Of a stretch of DNA of 64,000 bases, positions 8,992-17,040 are shown piece after piece. Position 1 is the first letter of the stretch. Each line of letters begins with the position of its first letter. This DNA is from Pseudomonadota bacterium (GTDB lineage: Bacteria; Pseudomonadota; Alphaproteobacteria; Rhizobiales; Xanthobacteraceae), in the NCBI GenBank assembly GCA_023386885.1, contig JAEWIX010000042.1, forward strand, positions 1 to 64,000, in the 5' to 3' direction. Position numbers and translations under genes: made by a program. The notes beneath the pieces were generated by a model. It saw only the letters and a list, made by a program, of their open reading frames with translations. It was not told where the DNA came from and did no database searches.

Positions 8992-11430
8992 TCACGCTGA
9001 TCCCGTCTTGGCCTTCTTCGATGTCGCGTTGGTGCCGATCACTTCGTCGGCTTCGAGTTGCGCGATCTCGGCGGCACTGAGTCCCAGTACCTCGCCGAGC
9101 ACTTCGTGATTGTGCTGACCCAGCGTAGGTGCGAGGCGGGTGATCGGGTAGGGCGGGCGCGCGTCGCCTTCGCGATAGGACACCGATGGCAACAGATGCG
9201 GTCCCATATAAGGGCGCACGGCGGATTGCCAATGTCCGGTCGAGATCAGGTGAGGATCGCCCGCGAGATCTGCGGGAAGCCGCGCCACCCCCGCGGCGAT
9301 GCCGGCAGCCTGCAAGGTCACCATCGCGAGGTCGGGACGCACCGTCATGGTCCAGTGACGGATCGCCACCTCGATGCGATCTTCCTCAAGACGCCGGCCC
9401 GCGGCGGTCTTCAGCGCCGGGTCGGCGGCGAGATCGGGCCGATGCATGATGTCGCACAGTTTCGGCCATTCGTCGTCGCTGCGGATCGCCAGCGCGATCC
9501 ATTGGTCCTCGCCGAGGCAGGGGAAACAGCCGTTCGGCACGTATTGCGGATGGCGATTGCCGATCCGCGGCGAGGTTTTGCCGGTCGCGGCCTGCTCGAT
9601 GATCGATGGCGCGGTGAACTGCATGCTGCATTCGACTTGCGCAAGGTCGATATGCTGGCCCTCGCCGGTGTTGCGCTGCTGCATGAAGCCGAGCATTAGC
9701 GCCGCCGCTGCGCTGACGCCGCCCAACGGATCGCCAAGTGCAGCATGCAGCATGGTCGGCGGGTCTTCTTCGCTGCCGTTTACGGAAGGCAATCCGGACG
9801 CTTGTTCGAGGGTCGAGCCGTAGGCCCGGCAATCCCTCCATGCCCCCGTGGTGCCGAAGGCCGGCATCGTCACAACCACGAGCCGCGGATTGATCTTGAG
9901 CATCGCGGCCGGATCGAGCCCCATGCGGGGCAGAACGTCGGCGGCGTAGTTGTCGATCACGGCGTCGGCGGTCTTGAGCAGCCGCTTGAGCAAATCCAGT
10001 CCAGCGTCTGAGGTCAGGTCGAGAGTGATGCCGCGCTTGTTGCGGTTCATCATCTGGAACCAATAGGTTTTCTCGTAGGTGCGTTCCGGATGATACGGCC
10101 CGCGCGGATCGGTGCCGCGAAACCAATCGGGGTATTGGCACGATTCCACCTTGATCACGTCGGCGCCGAGGTCGCCCATCTGCCGCGTCGCCGTCGGTCC
10201 GGCCCAACCCATGGTCAGGTCGATGATGCGCAGGCCCTTGAGCGGCTGGGGATCGTCGGGCGTTGCCGCCTGCGTCGCTAGACGCGCGCGCGAGGCGATT
10301 GACGCCTCATTGTGAGCGCCGGCGAGCGGCGCCACGCCGTTGGGTTTGGGGCGCGAGCGTGTCAGGTGTTGCGGCAGCACCGGTGCGTCGAAGGACGCCT
10401 CGCCGATCCGAACCGGCGCGAAAGCGCCGCGCGCACGATGGACCTGCTGCGCCAGCAGTTCGGCCATGTCCGGCACGATGGCGAGCGGCAACCGCAATTC
10501 GATGCCCTGGTCGAACCATTCGCGTGCGGTCTTCTGCATCAATACCGGATGAATGATATGACTCAACTCATCGGCATGCTTGTATCGCTCCGCCGTGGAC
10601 GAGTATCGCGGATCGGGACCGAGTTCGGGCAGCCCGATCATGGCGCAGAAGCTGTTCCACTGCGCCGGCGTTACCACGGTGACGCCGAGCCAGCCCTGTT
10701 TGGTGGCGAAGTTGCCCACCGGAAAGCCGCGTCCAAAGCGGTTGATGGCAATACGCGGCCGCGTGAAGCCGGACTCCAACGCCAGCCCGGTGTCGAACTC
10801 GCTGATCTGCAACATCGCCTCAAAAGCGCTGACCGCAAATCGTCGCGCGCCATGCGCGCGGCCATAGAGTCCTGCGAGGCTCGGGATGAAAGCGGTCAGT
10901 CCGGCCATCACCGCGATCTGGCCGTCTCGCGGCAAGACCGGCGGACCTTCCGCCGCGCCGACCAGTTTCACCAGCCCGGCAAGGCTGCGGCATATTGAAT
11001 CGGTCGCAACATAGTCGCGATAAGGGCCGTGTTCGCCGAACCATGAGATCGCGGTGATCGCCAGCGCCGGATCGGTGGCTCTAAGATCGTCGTGTCGCAG
11101 CAATGAAGTTTCGATGTCGGGTGGCGTCCGCCCATCAAGCAGCAGGTCGGCGGCACCGAGCATTGCGCGAATTCGTTCGACATCGGTGCGTTCGGCGAGA
11201 TCCGCCGTGACGCTTTGCTTGTTGGTGTTGAACCAGGCGAAGCAGGCGCTTTCCTCACGACCATCACCTGCATTCACCGTCGGTGCAATACGCCGCGCCG
11301 GATCGCCGCCGGGCGGCTCGACCTTGATGACCTCCGCGCCGAAATCGGAAAACAGCTTTCCGCAGTAGGCGAGCGCATCGCCGGTGCCGATTTCCACCAC
11401 GCGCAAATTCGTCAACGGCATATCCGGCAT
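8992..11430 (-). CDS. Fused tandem CaiB/BaiF (family III) CoA-transferase
   Basis: An 812-residue protein made of two family III CoA-transferase units, each normally about 400 residues, that move CoA between carboxylic acids. Unit 1 starts PLTNLRVVEIGTGDALAYCG and unit 2, near residue 395, starts PLKGLRIIDLTMGWAGPTAT. Unit 2 has the expected catalytic aspartate (GDPLGG, D567). At the matching place unit 1 reads QIAVMAG, with valine 174, so that half probably lacks catalysis. Family enzymes are interlocked dimers, so the fusion may fold as a pseudo-dimer. No partner gene is adjacent; the substrate is unknown. Confidence 0.9.
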   Translation of the reverse strand: MPDMPLTNLRVVEIGTGDALAYCGKLFSDFGAEVIKVEPPGGDPARRIAPTVNAGDGREESACFAWFNTNKQSVTADLAERTDVERIRAMLGAADLLLDGRTPPDIETSLLRHDDLRATDPALAITAISWFGEHGPYRDYVATDSICRSLAGLVKLVGAAEGPPVLPRDGQIAVMAGLTAFIPSLAGLYGRAHGARRFAVSAFEAMLQISEFDTGLALESGFTRPRIAINRFGRGFPVGNFATKQGWLGVTVVTPAQWNSFCAMIGLPELGPDPRYSSTAERYKHADELSHIIHPVLMQKTAREWFDQGIELRLPLAIVPDMAELLAQQVHRARGAFAPVRIGEASFDAPVLPQHLTRSRPKPNGVAPLAGAHNEASIASRARLATQAATPDDPQPLKGLRIIDLTMGWAGPTATRQMGDLGADVIKVESCQYPDWFRGTDPRGPYHPERTYEKTYWFQMMNRNKRGITLDLTSDAGLDLLKRLLKTADAVIDNYAADVLPRMGLDPAAMLKINPRLVVVTMPAFGTTGAWRDCRAYGSTLEQASGLPSVNGSEEDPPTMLHAALGDPLGGVSAAAALMLGFMQQRNTGEGQHIDLAQVECSMQFTAPSIIEQAATGKTSPRIGNRHPQYVPNGCFPCLGEDQWIALAIRSDDEWPKLCDIMHRPDLAADPALKTAAGRRLEEDRIEVAIRHWTMTVRPDLAMVTLQAAGIAAGVARLPADLAGDPHLISTGHWQSAVRPYMGPHLLPSVSYREGDARPPYPITRLAPTLGQHNHEVLGEVLGLSAAEIAQLEADEVIGTNATSKKAKTGSA

Positions 11431-11651
11431 CGGTTTCCGCCTTTGTTTTTCGTTGCACGTATAATGTCCGGACGATCAGATGCGTCAAGTCGCGCGGTCG
11501 GCAAGGCGGCCGACCTCCAACGGCAACGTCGGAAAATCCGGCTGCACGCTTTAACGATTGCTTGGAAATGGGATTGGCGCGAAGCCGCAGCGGATGATAG
11601 AGCAAGCCGCGTCGCGCCGGCTGGGACCGGCTTCGTTCATATGGTTACGTC

Positions 11652-12515
11652 ATGCCCGATCCCCAGTTTGTTCTGACCCTGTCCTGCCCGGATCGACCGG
11701 GGATCGTCTCCGCGGTATCGACCTTCCTTGCTCACAATGGACAGAACATCCTTGACGCACAGCAGTTCAACGACGTCGAGTCGGATCATTTCTTCATGCG
11801 GGTGGTGTTCAATCCAGCCGATCTCGCAGTAAGCCTGTCGTCGCTGCAAACCGGTTTCGGCGCCATCGCCGAGCGGTTCGCGATGCGCTGGCTGATGCGC
11901 GACCGTGCAACGCGGCGCCGGGTCATGCTGCTGGTGTCGCAATCCGACCATTGCCTCGCGGACATTTTGTATCGCTGGCGCACGGGGGAATTGGCGATGA
12001 TCCCGACCGCCATCGTCTCCAATCATCCGCGCGAAACCTATAACGGGCTCGATCTTGGCGACATCCCGTTTCACTATCTGCCGGTTACCGGCGAAACCCG
12101 GCCCGCGCAGGAAGCGGCCATTTCCGATCTGGTGAGAACGACGCAGACCGATCTCGTGGTGCTGGCTCGCTATATGCAGATCCTGTCGGACAAGCTGGCG
12201 GAAGAATTGTCGGGGCGCTGCATCAACATTCACCACTCGTTTCTGCCGGGGTTCAAGGGTGCGAGGCCGTATCATCAGGCTCATGCGCGCGGGGTCAAGC
12301 TGATCGGAGCCACGGCGCATTACGTCACCAGCGCGCTGGACGAGGGCCCGATCATCGATCAGGACGTCGAGCGGATCAGTCACCGCGATGCGCCGGAGGA
12401 TCTTGTCCGCAAGGGGCGCGATATCGAGCGCCGGGTACTGGCGCGCGCGGTTCGCCACCATCTTCAGGATCGCGTGATCCTCAATGGCAACAAGACGGTC
12501 GTGTTCATGGACTGA
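11652..12515 (+). CDS. purU: Formyltetrahydrofolate deformylase PurU
   Basis: Hydrolyses 10-formyltetrahydrofolate to formate and tetrahydrofolate, balancing one-carbon pools and feeding purine synthesis; 287 residues, the usual length. An N-terminal ACT domain (residues 1 to about 85, starting FVLTLSCPDRPGIVSAVS) precedes a formyltransferase-fold domain. The catalytic asparagine and histidine lie in NIHHSFLPGFKGARPY, and the aspartate in TSALDEGPIIDQD. It is transcribed alone and converges with the DUF2939 gene, which ends 14 bp away. Similar ACT-formyltransferase deformylases exist in glycine betaine pathways, but nothing here suggests one. Confidence 0.95.
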   Translation: MPDPQFVLTLSCPDRPGIVSAVSTFLAHNGQNILDAQQFNDVESDHFFMRVVFNPADLAVSLSSLQTGFGAIAERFAMRWLMRDRATRRRVMLLVSQSDHCLADILYRWRTGELAMIPTAIVSNHPRETYNGLDLGDIPFHYLPVTGETRPAQEAAISDLVRTTQTDLVVLARYMQILSDKLAEELSGRCINIHHSFLPGFKGARPYHQAHARGVKLIGATAHYVTSALDEGPIIDQDVERISHRDAPEDLVRKGRDIERRVLARAVRHHLQDRVILNGNKTVVFMD

Positions 12516-12528
12516 GACGGCCTCGCGG

Positions 12529-13116
12529 CTATCTCATCGGCAGATTGGCAACGATGCCGCGCAACACTTTGCCCGGCAATTCGATCCCCGCCAGCTTCCA
12601 GGTCAGCGAACTGCGGTGCAAGACGATGGAGGTTGCTTCCTCGGGATCGGAGGATTTGCTGACGCGGATGCCCAGCTTCACGGGGTTGATGAAATGCATC
12701 CGACCCAACAGCGTGAGGATATTGATCCTCTGCAGATCGGTGAGGGACGGCAATCCGGACAGTGCCGGCAATGTTTTCGTTTCGGCAGGTTGGCCGGACT
12801 TGAGCAACTCCGTGAGGTTTTCGGGCGTCAGCAACTTCGACACCAGGGCGTCGGCAACGGTGGCGCCATAGCCACCCACCAGCATCCGCTCCATTGCGCC
12901 GACCCGCCGGGTCGCTTCCACGCGCTTTATGTAGGCACTCACGATCTGCTCGCTCAGGGAACGGCTCAACCGGGGGAGATCGGTGCGGGCGACGATCGCG
13001 GCTCCATCTCTGGCCCGCGTGGCATCGGCCAGATCGGTGAGGCCATACAGCGCCGACCCATAATAGGTCGCGATGGTTGCGACGGCCGCAATGACGATGC
13101 TCAGGAACCAGCGCAT
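12529..13116 (-). CDS. DUF2939 family protein
   Basis: A 195-residue protein whose N-terminal hydrophobic segment (MRWFLSIVIAAVATIATYYG) is a signal anchor or signal peptide. The rest matches the style of DUF2939: YGLTDLADATRARDGAAIVARTDLPRL, then SEQIVSAYIKR and a C-terminal W-K-L-A-G-I-E-L-P stretch. Such proteins are predicted to be exported or membrane-anchored, and their function is unknown. The insertion sequence lies directly upstream, so its promoter may have been altered by the insertion. The family assignment is from recognition of the conserved N-terminal pattern. Confidence 0.75.
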   Translation of the reverse strand: MRWFLSIVIAAVATIATYYGSALYGLTDLADATRARDGAAIVARTDLPRLSRSLSEQIVSAYIKRVEATRRVGAMERMLVGGYGATVADALVSKLLTPENLTELLKSGQPAETKTLPALSGLPSLTDLQRINILTLLGRMHFINPVKLGIRVSKSSDPEEATSIVLHRSSLTWKLAGIELPGKVLRGIVANLPMR

Positions 13117-13125
13117 CTCGTGTCT

Positions 13126-13143
13126 GTTCGCTCCAAATCAGAT
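13126..13143. repeat. Alternative left inverted repeat of the insertion sequence
   Basis: The reverse complement of 13126-13143 matches 14387-14404 at 14 of 18 bases (shared core GATTTGGA). This pair is statistically weaker than the 11/11 pair further out, and its right copy would cut through the hairpin at 14338-14413. It is kept as an alternative border or an internal binding site. Confidence 0.25.
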
Positions 13144-13146
13144 GGG

Positions 13147-13157
13147 GTGGTTGCCGC
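13147..13157. repeat. Left subterminal inverted repeat of the IS1111-like element
   Basis: GTGGTTGCCGC is exactly inverted at 14516-14526. It lies 71 bp before the transposase start. Confidence 0.5.
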
Positions 13158-13228
13158 TCTCCCCAGACGGCATCGCGATGTGCCAGGATTGTGGTGTTGA
13201 AGGCCACTGAGCGGAAAGGACGGCAACC

Positions 13229-14257
13229 GTGACAAAAGATACGATGATCGGCGTGGATATGGCAAAAGCTGTTTTTCAGCTGCACGGTGCTTTGATGACC
13301 GGAGAGGTGCTGTTCCGCAAGAAGCTGTCGCGGCAGGGTTTTGCGAAATTCATGACGGAGCAGCGACCGTCGGTGGTGGTAATGGAGGCGTGCGGCAGTG
13401 CACACTACTGGGCCCGGGAGATGGTTCGACTTGGCCATGAGGTAAAGCTGATCGCGGCGCAGTATGTGAAGCCGTTCGTGAAGCGCCAGAAGAATGATGC
13501 GGCCGATGCCGAGGCAATCGTGATCGCGGCTCAGCGCCCCGAAATGCGCTTCGTCGAGCCCAAGTCAGCGGAGCAGCAAAGCCGGGCAATCCTGTTCCGC
13601 GCCCGCGATCGGCTTGTTCATCAGCGCACTGAACTAGTGAATGCGCTGCGTGCTTGCCTTTATGAGTATGGCTATGCAGTTCCGCAGGGTCTTCACCAGC
13701 TCAAGCGGATTGCGGAGATTCTGGACGAGCCAAACAGCGACCTGCCCAAGTTGATGCGTGAGGAATGCCGTGATTTGCTCGAACAGATCGCGGCAAAGAC
13801 GGCCCGCATCGATACCCGGACCGCGAAGATCAAAGCGCTGGCGGCTAAAGCGGATACAGCGCGGCGCTTGCAGACCATTCCCGGGGTTGGCCCCTTGACC
13901 GCCCTGGCCGTTGAAGCTTTTGCTCCGCCGATGGAGAACTTCCGGTGCGGCCGCGATTTTGCCGCTTGGCTCGGTCTCGTGCCACGCCAGTTCTCGTCCG
14001 GCGGTAAGGAGAGGCTCGGACGCATCTCCAAGGCGGGTCAGTCCGATATCCGCAGGCTGCTGATTATCGGTGCCATGTCGCGCCTGAACTGGCTGGGCCG
14101 AAAATCCATGGCGGAAGGATCATGGCTTGCACGCATGGCCGCGCGAAAGCCGCGAATGCTGGTCGCGATCGCATTGGCAAACAAGATGGCCCGGACGATC
14201 TGGGCTCTGCTGACGAAGCATGAAGATTATCGTGTTCCGACGCAGGCGACGGCATGA
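13229..14257 (+). CDS. IS110-family transposase (DEDD recombinase)
   Basis: A 342-residue recombinase, a normal length for IS110/IS1111. The RuvC-like N-terminal DEDD domain carries GVDMAK (D10), VVMEACGS (E53) and KNDAADAEA (D90, D93). A coiled-coil-like middle leads to the C-terminal Transposase_20 domain, with PGVGPLTALAVEAF and FSSGGKERLGRISKAG, which supplies the family's second catalytic site (a serine). All parts are present with no stop or frameshift, so the enzyme may be active. In this family a structured guide RNA from the element's own non-coding end directs target choice. Confidence 0.96.
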   Translation: MTKDTMIGVDMAKAVFQLHGALMTGEVLFRKKLSRQGFAKFMTEQRPSVVVMEACGSAHYWAREMVRLGHEVKLIAAQYVKPFVKRQKNDAADAEAIVIAAQRPEMRFVEPKSAEQQSRAILFRARDRLVHQRTELVNALRACLYEYGYAVPQGLHQLKRIAEILDEPNSDLPKLMREECRDLLEQIAAKTARIDTRTAKIKALAAKADTARRLQTIPGVGPLTALAVEAFAPPMENFRCGRDFAAWLGLVPRQFSSGGKERLGRISKAGQSDIRRLLIIGAMSRLNWLGRKSMAEGSWLARMAARKPRMLVAIALANKMARTIWALLTKHEDYRVPTQATA

Positions 14258-14515
14258 ACGAGATCATGTAATCAGCCTGACGCCGGATATGGGGGGTGAA
14301 AGAAGGCGACGACCCGAATGGGCAAAATGATCGAACAGATCTGGATCGGGAAAACCAGTTTAGAGTCGTGAGCAGCAAGCTCGAAAATCAGATTTGGACC
14401 CGACCCGCAGATCACCATACCGGCCAGCGGCTTCTGAAAATGCCGCAGTTACAGGCCTTACAGAAGACCGCGCTCGATCACTCGCACACTCGGATCAAAA
14501 CCTCTTGCATCACGG
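14258..14515 (+). ncRNA. Candidate guide (seek/bridge) RNA region of the IS element
   Basis: This 258-bp non-coding right end is where IS1111-group elements encode their guide RNA. The most convincing fold is at 14338-14413: GATCTG (14338-14343) pairs with CAGATC (14408-14413), then TCGGG (14346-14350) with CCCGA (14398-14402). A small inner hairpin, GAGC/GCTC, has loop AGCAA. About 76 nt of nested hairpins is of the expected size. The exact ends and the target- and donor-binding loops cannot be set from sequence alone. Confidence 0.4.
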
Positions 14516-14526
14516 GCGGCAACCAC
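14516..14526. repeat. Right subterminal inverted repeat of the IS1111-like element
   Basis: GCGGCAACCAC is the exact inverted copy of 13147-13157. It lies 258 bp after the transposase stop. The next 259 bp, up to the binding-protein gene at 14786, are non-coding and probably contain that operon's promoter. Confidence 0.5.
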
Positions 14527-14785
14527 AGAAGGTCTCTGAGGGCGTACCCGAAGCGACATCCCATGGGAAATCGAATTGTTCGCAGGTGCACCCAAGCATT
14601 CGTTTTATCCAATTTTTTGTGGCTAAAATCCTGTTGATCGACCACCGCTTTTGTGAGCCATTTGGAGCCGATATCCGTGTCCGATGCGGTGGCAAATCCA
14701 TGCCGACCCGAGAAGTTGTCGATAGCGCCAGGCGGAAAACGCCGGCTGTTCGGTTCATTAGCGGACGCTGAGGGGAGGAGTCCTT

Positions 14786-15964
14786 ATGTTCATCCGTCAG
14801 AAAACACTGTTTCAAGTGGCCGCCGCCAGCCTTTTGCTGGGTGCTTCCGCCGTCGGGGCGCAAGCGCAAGACACCGTGAAGATCGGCCTCATCGTGCCGA
14901 TGACCGGCGGTCAAGCGTCCACCGGCAAGCAGATCGACAATGCCGTCAAACTCTACATGCAGCAGCATGGCGACACGGTCGCGGGCAAGAAGGTCGAGGT
15001 CATCCTGAAGGACGACGCCGCTGTGCCGGACAACACCAAGCGACTGGCGCAGGAATTGATCGTCAACGACAAAGTCAACATCATCGCGGGCTTCGGCGTG
15101 ACGCCGGCGGCCTTCGCCGCGGCGCCGTTGGCAACCCAGGCCAAGGTGCCGGAGGTCGTGATGGCCGCAGGCACGTCCGTCATCACCGAGCGTTCGCCCT
15201 ATATCGTTCGCACCAGCTTCACGCTGGGCCAGTCGTCGACCATCATCGGCGATTGGGCGGCGAAGAACGGCATCAAGAAGGTTGCTACGTTGACCTCCGA
15301 CTATGCGCCGGGCCATGACGCGCTGAAATTTTTCAAGGAGCATTTCACCGCCGGCGGCGGCCAGATCGTCGAGGAAGTCAAGGTGCCGCTGGCCAACCCG
15401 GACTTCGCTCCGTTCCTGCAACGCATGAAGGACGCCAAGCCGGATGCAATGTTCGTGTTCGTGCCGGCCGGGCAGGGCGGCAACTTCATGAAACAATATA
15501 CCGAGCGCGGCCTCGACAAGAGCGGCATCAAGGTGATCGGGCCGGGCGACGTCATGGATGACGACCTTCTCAACGGCATGGGTGATTCCGCACTCGGCGC
15601 GGTGACGGCGCATATCTATTCGGCGGCGCACCCCTCGCAGGTGAACAAGGATTTCGTCGCGGCCTACAAGAAGGCGTACAACCAGCGCCCGGGCTTCATG
15701 GCCGTCGGCGGCTATGACGGTATCCACTTGATCTACGAAGCTCTCAAGAAGACCGGCGGCAAGGCGGATGGCGACTCGCTGATCGCGGCAATGAAAGGCA
15801 TGAAGTGGGAAAGTCCGCGCGGCCCGATCTCGATCGATCCGGAAACCCGCGACATCGTGCAGAACGTCTATATCCGCAAGGTCGAGAAGAAGGACGGCGA
15901 GCTTTACAACATCGAGTTCGAAACCTTCAAGGACGTCAAGGACCCCGGCAAGACGAAGAAGTGA
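14786..15964 (+). CDS. Liv-type ABC transporter substrate-binding protein
   Basis: Periplasmic solute-binding protein of 392 residues, first gene of the second Liv operon. The strong ribosome-binding site GAGGGGAGGAG precedes ATG 14786. Signal peptide: MFIRQKTLFQVAAASLLLGA, with cleavage near GAQAQ. The mature start DTVKIGLIVPMTGGQASTG is typical of Peripla_BP_6, as are AGFGVTPAAFAAAPLA and GYDGIHLIYEALKKTGG. It ends KDVKDPGKTKK. The ligand is unknown. It is separated from the permease gene by 148 bp containing a palindromic repeat, which may allow higher expression of the binding protein. Confidence 0.94.
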   Translation: MFIRQKTLFQVAAASLLLGASAVGAQAQDTVKIGLIVPMTGGQASTGKQIDNAVKLYMQQHGDTVAGKKVEVILKDDAAVPDNTKRLAQELIVNDKVNIIAGFGVTPAAFAAAPLATQAKVPEVVMAAGTSVITERSPYIVRTSFTLGQSSTIIGDWAAKNGIKKVATLTSDYAPGHDALKFFKEHFTAGGGQIVEEVKVPLANPDFAPFLQRMKDAKPDAMFVFVPAGQGGNFMKQYTERGLDKSGIKVIGPGDVMDDDLLNGMGDSALGAVTAHIYSAAHPSQVNKDFVAAYKKAYNQRPGFMAVGGYDGIHLIYEALKKTGGKADGDSLIAAMKGMKWESPRGPISIDPETRDIVQNVYIRKVEKKDGELYNIEFETFKDVKDPGKTKK

Positions 15965-15980
15965 TCGTTCAACGGCCAAG

Positions 15981-16030
15981 CCGTCATCCTGAGATGCGAG
16001 CCTTCGCGGCGAACCTCGAAGGATGGCGGC
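15981..16030. repeat. Palindromic intercistronic repeat
   Basis: CCGTCATCCT (15981-15990) pairs with AGGATGGCGG (16021-16030) with one wobble, and an inner part (GATGCGAGCC...GAACCTCGA) adds further pairing. From memory this resembles a dispersed repeat of Bradyrhizobium genomes (CGTCATCCTGAGG type). It sits between the binding-protein gene and the LivH-like gene and could cap the 3' end of the binding-protein message. Confidence 0.6.
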
Positions 16031-16112
16031 GATCATGTCATGCCGTCGCCCTTTGGCGGCCGCAGGGATGCGGACGCTTCACGACGACGGCTATCGCTGC
16101 GAGCCGGCATTC

Positions 16113-16982
16113 ATGACCACGCTTCTCACCATTCTGTTCGACGGAGTCGCTTACGGCATGTTGCTGTTCGTGCTGTCATGTGGGCTGGCGGTGACGCTCG
16201 GCCTGATGAATTTCGTCAATCTGGCGCACGGCGCGTTCGCGATGGCCGGCGGTTATATCTGCGCAGTGCTGGTCAATCAGTCCGGCGTTCCGTTCTTTGT
16301 CGCCTTGCCGATGGCGTTCATCGCCAGCGCCTTGATCGGCATCGTCATGGAGCAGACGCTCTATAAACACCTTTATCATCGCAATCCGCTCGATCAGGTG
16401 CTGTTCACCATCGGGCTGGTGTTCATGGCGGTGACGGTGGTGGACTACATCATGGGGTCGTCGCAGATTTTCATCCATCTGCCGGAGATGCTGCAAGGTC
16501 AGTTCCAGATTTTCGGCGTCGGAATCGGCCGCTATCGCCTGATGATCATCGTGATCTGTGGCCTGCTGACGCTGGGCATCCAGCTGACCCTGGCCAATAC
16601 TCGCTTCGGCAGCCGCCTGCGCGCCGCGGTGGACGATCCGCGCGCGGCTTCCGGTCTCGGCATCAACGTGCCGCAGGTTTTCGCGCTGACCTTCGCCTTC
16701 GGATCGGGCCTGGCGGGGCTGGGCGGCGCGCTCGGCGCGGAGATCCTCGGGCTCGATCCGTATTTCCCGCTCAAGTTCATGATTTACTTCCTGATCGTCG
16801 TTACGGTCGGCGGTTCCCAAACCATCACTGGTCCGTTCCTGGCCTCGCTGCTTCTCGGCGTCGCCGACGTCGCAGGCAAGTACTACGTGCCGAAACTCGG
16901 CGCCTTCGTCATTTATACGGTGATGATCGTGATCCTGATCTGGCGTCCCAACGGCCTGTTCGGCCGCGTCACGCAGCGGTGA
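16113..16982 (+). CDS. Liv-type ABC transporter permease (LivH-like)
   Basis: Inner-membrane permease of 289 residues. ATG 16113 (MTTLLTILFDGVAYGMLLFV) is preferred over upstream in-frame ATG codons because it gives the standard LivH N-terminus. The motif LMNFVNLAHGAFAMAGGYI is the LivH signature. RAAVDDPRAASGLGINVPQVF is the cytoplasmic coupling helix, and LIWRPNGLFGRVTQR is the usual end. It pairs with the LivM-like permease at 17041. About eight membrane spans are visible. Confidence 0.93.
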   Translation: MTTLLTILFDGVAYGMLLFVLSCGLAVTLGLMNFVNLAHGAFAMAGGYICAVLVNQSGVPFFVALPMAFIASALIGIVMEQTLYKHLYHRNPLDQVLFTIGLVFMAVTVVDYIMGSSQIFIHLPEMLQGQFQIFGVGIGRYRLMIIVICGLLTLGIQLTLANTRFGSRLRAAVDDPRAASGLGINVPQVFALTFAFGSGLAGLGGALGAEILGLDPYFPLKFMIYFLIVVTVGGSQTITGPFLASLLLGVADVAGKYYVPKLGAFVIYTVMIVILIWRPNGLFGRVTQR

Positions 16983-17040
16983 GCGAGCGAGTCATGAGCG
17001 GCAGTGAAAAGCGGACCGAGAGCGCAACGGTGACCGGGCC

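Larger units (their letters stand above)
13140..14535 (+). mobile_element. IS110-family insertion sequence, IS1111-like group
   Basis: About 1.39 kb: a short left non-coding end, one transposase gene (13229-14257) and a longer right non-coding end of roughly 260 bp. Subterminal inverted repeats GTGGTTGCCGC (13147-13157) and GCGGCAACCAC (14516-14526) match over 11 of 11 bases. Subterminal repeats and a long 3' non-coding end are typical of the IS1111 group, whose guide RNA lies downstream of the transposase. No target duplication is expected in this family, so the outer borders are estimates. Confidence 0.6.

Noticed and set aside
14510..16036. A 508-codon open frame on the minus strand opposite the second binding-protein gene
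   Set aside because: The plus-strand gene has a signal peptide, ribosome-binding site and family motifs. The opposite frame has none of these and runs into the insertion-sequence flank.
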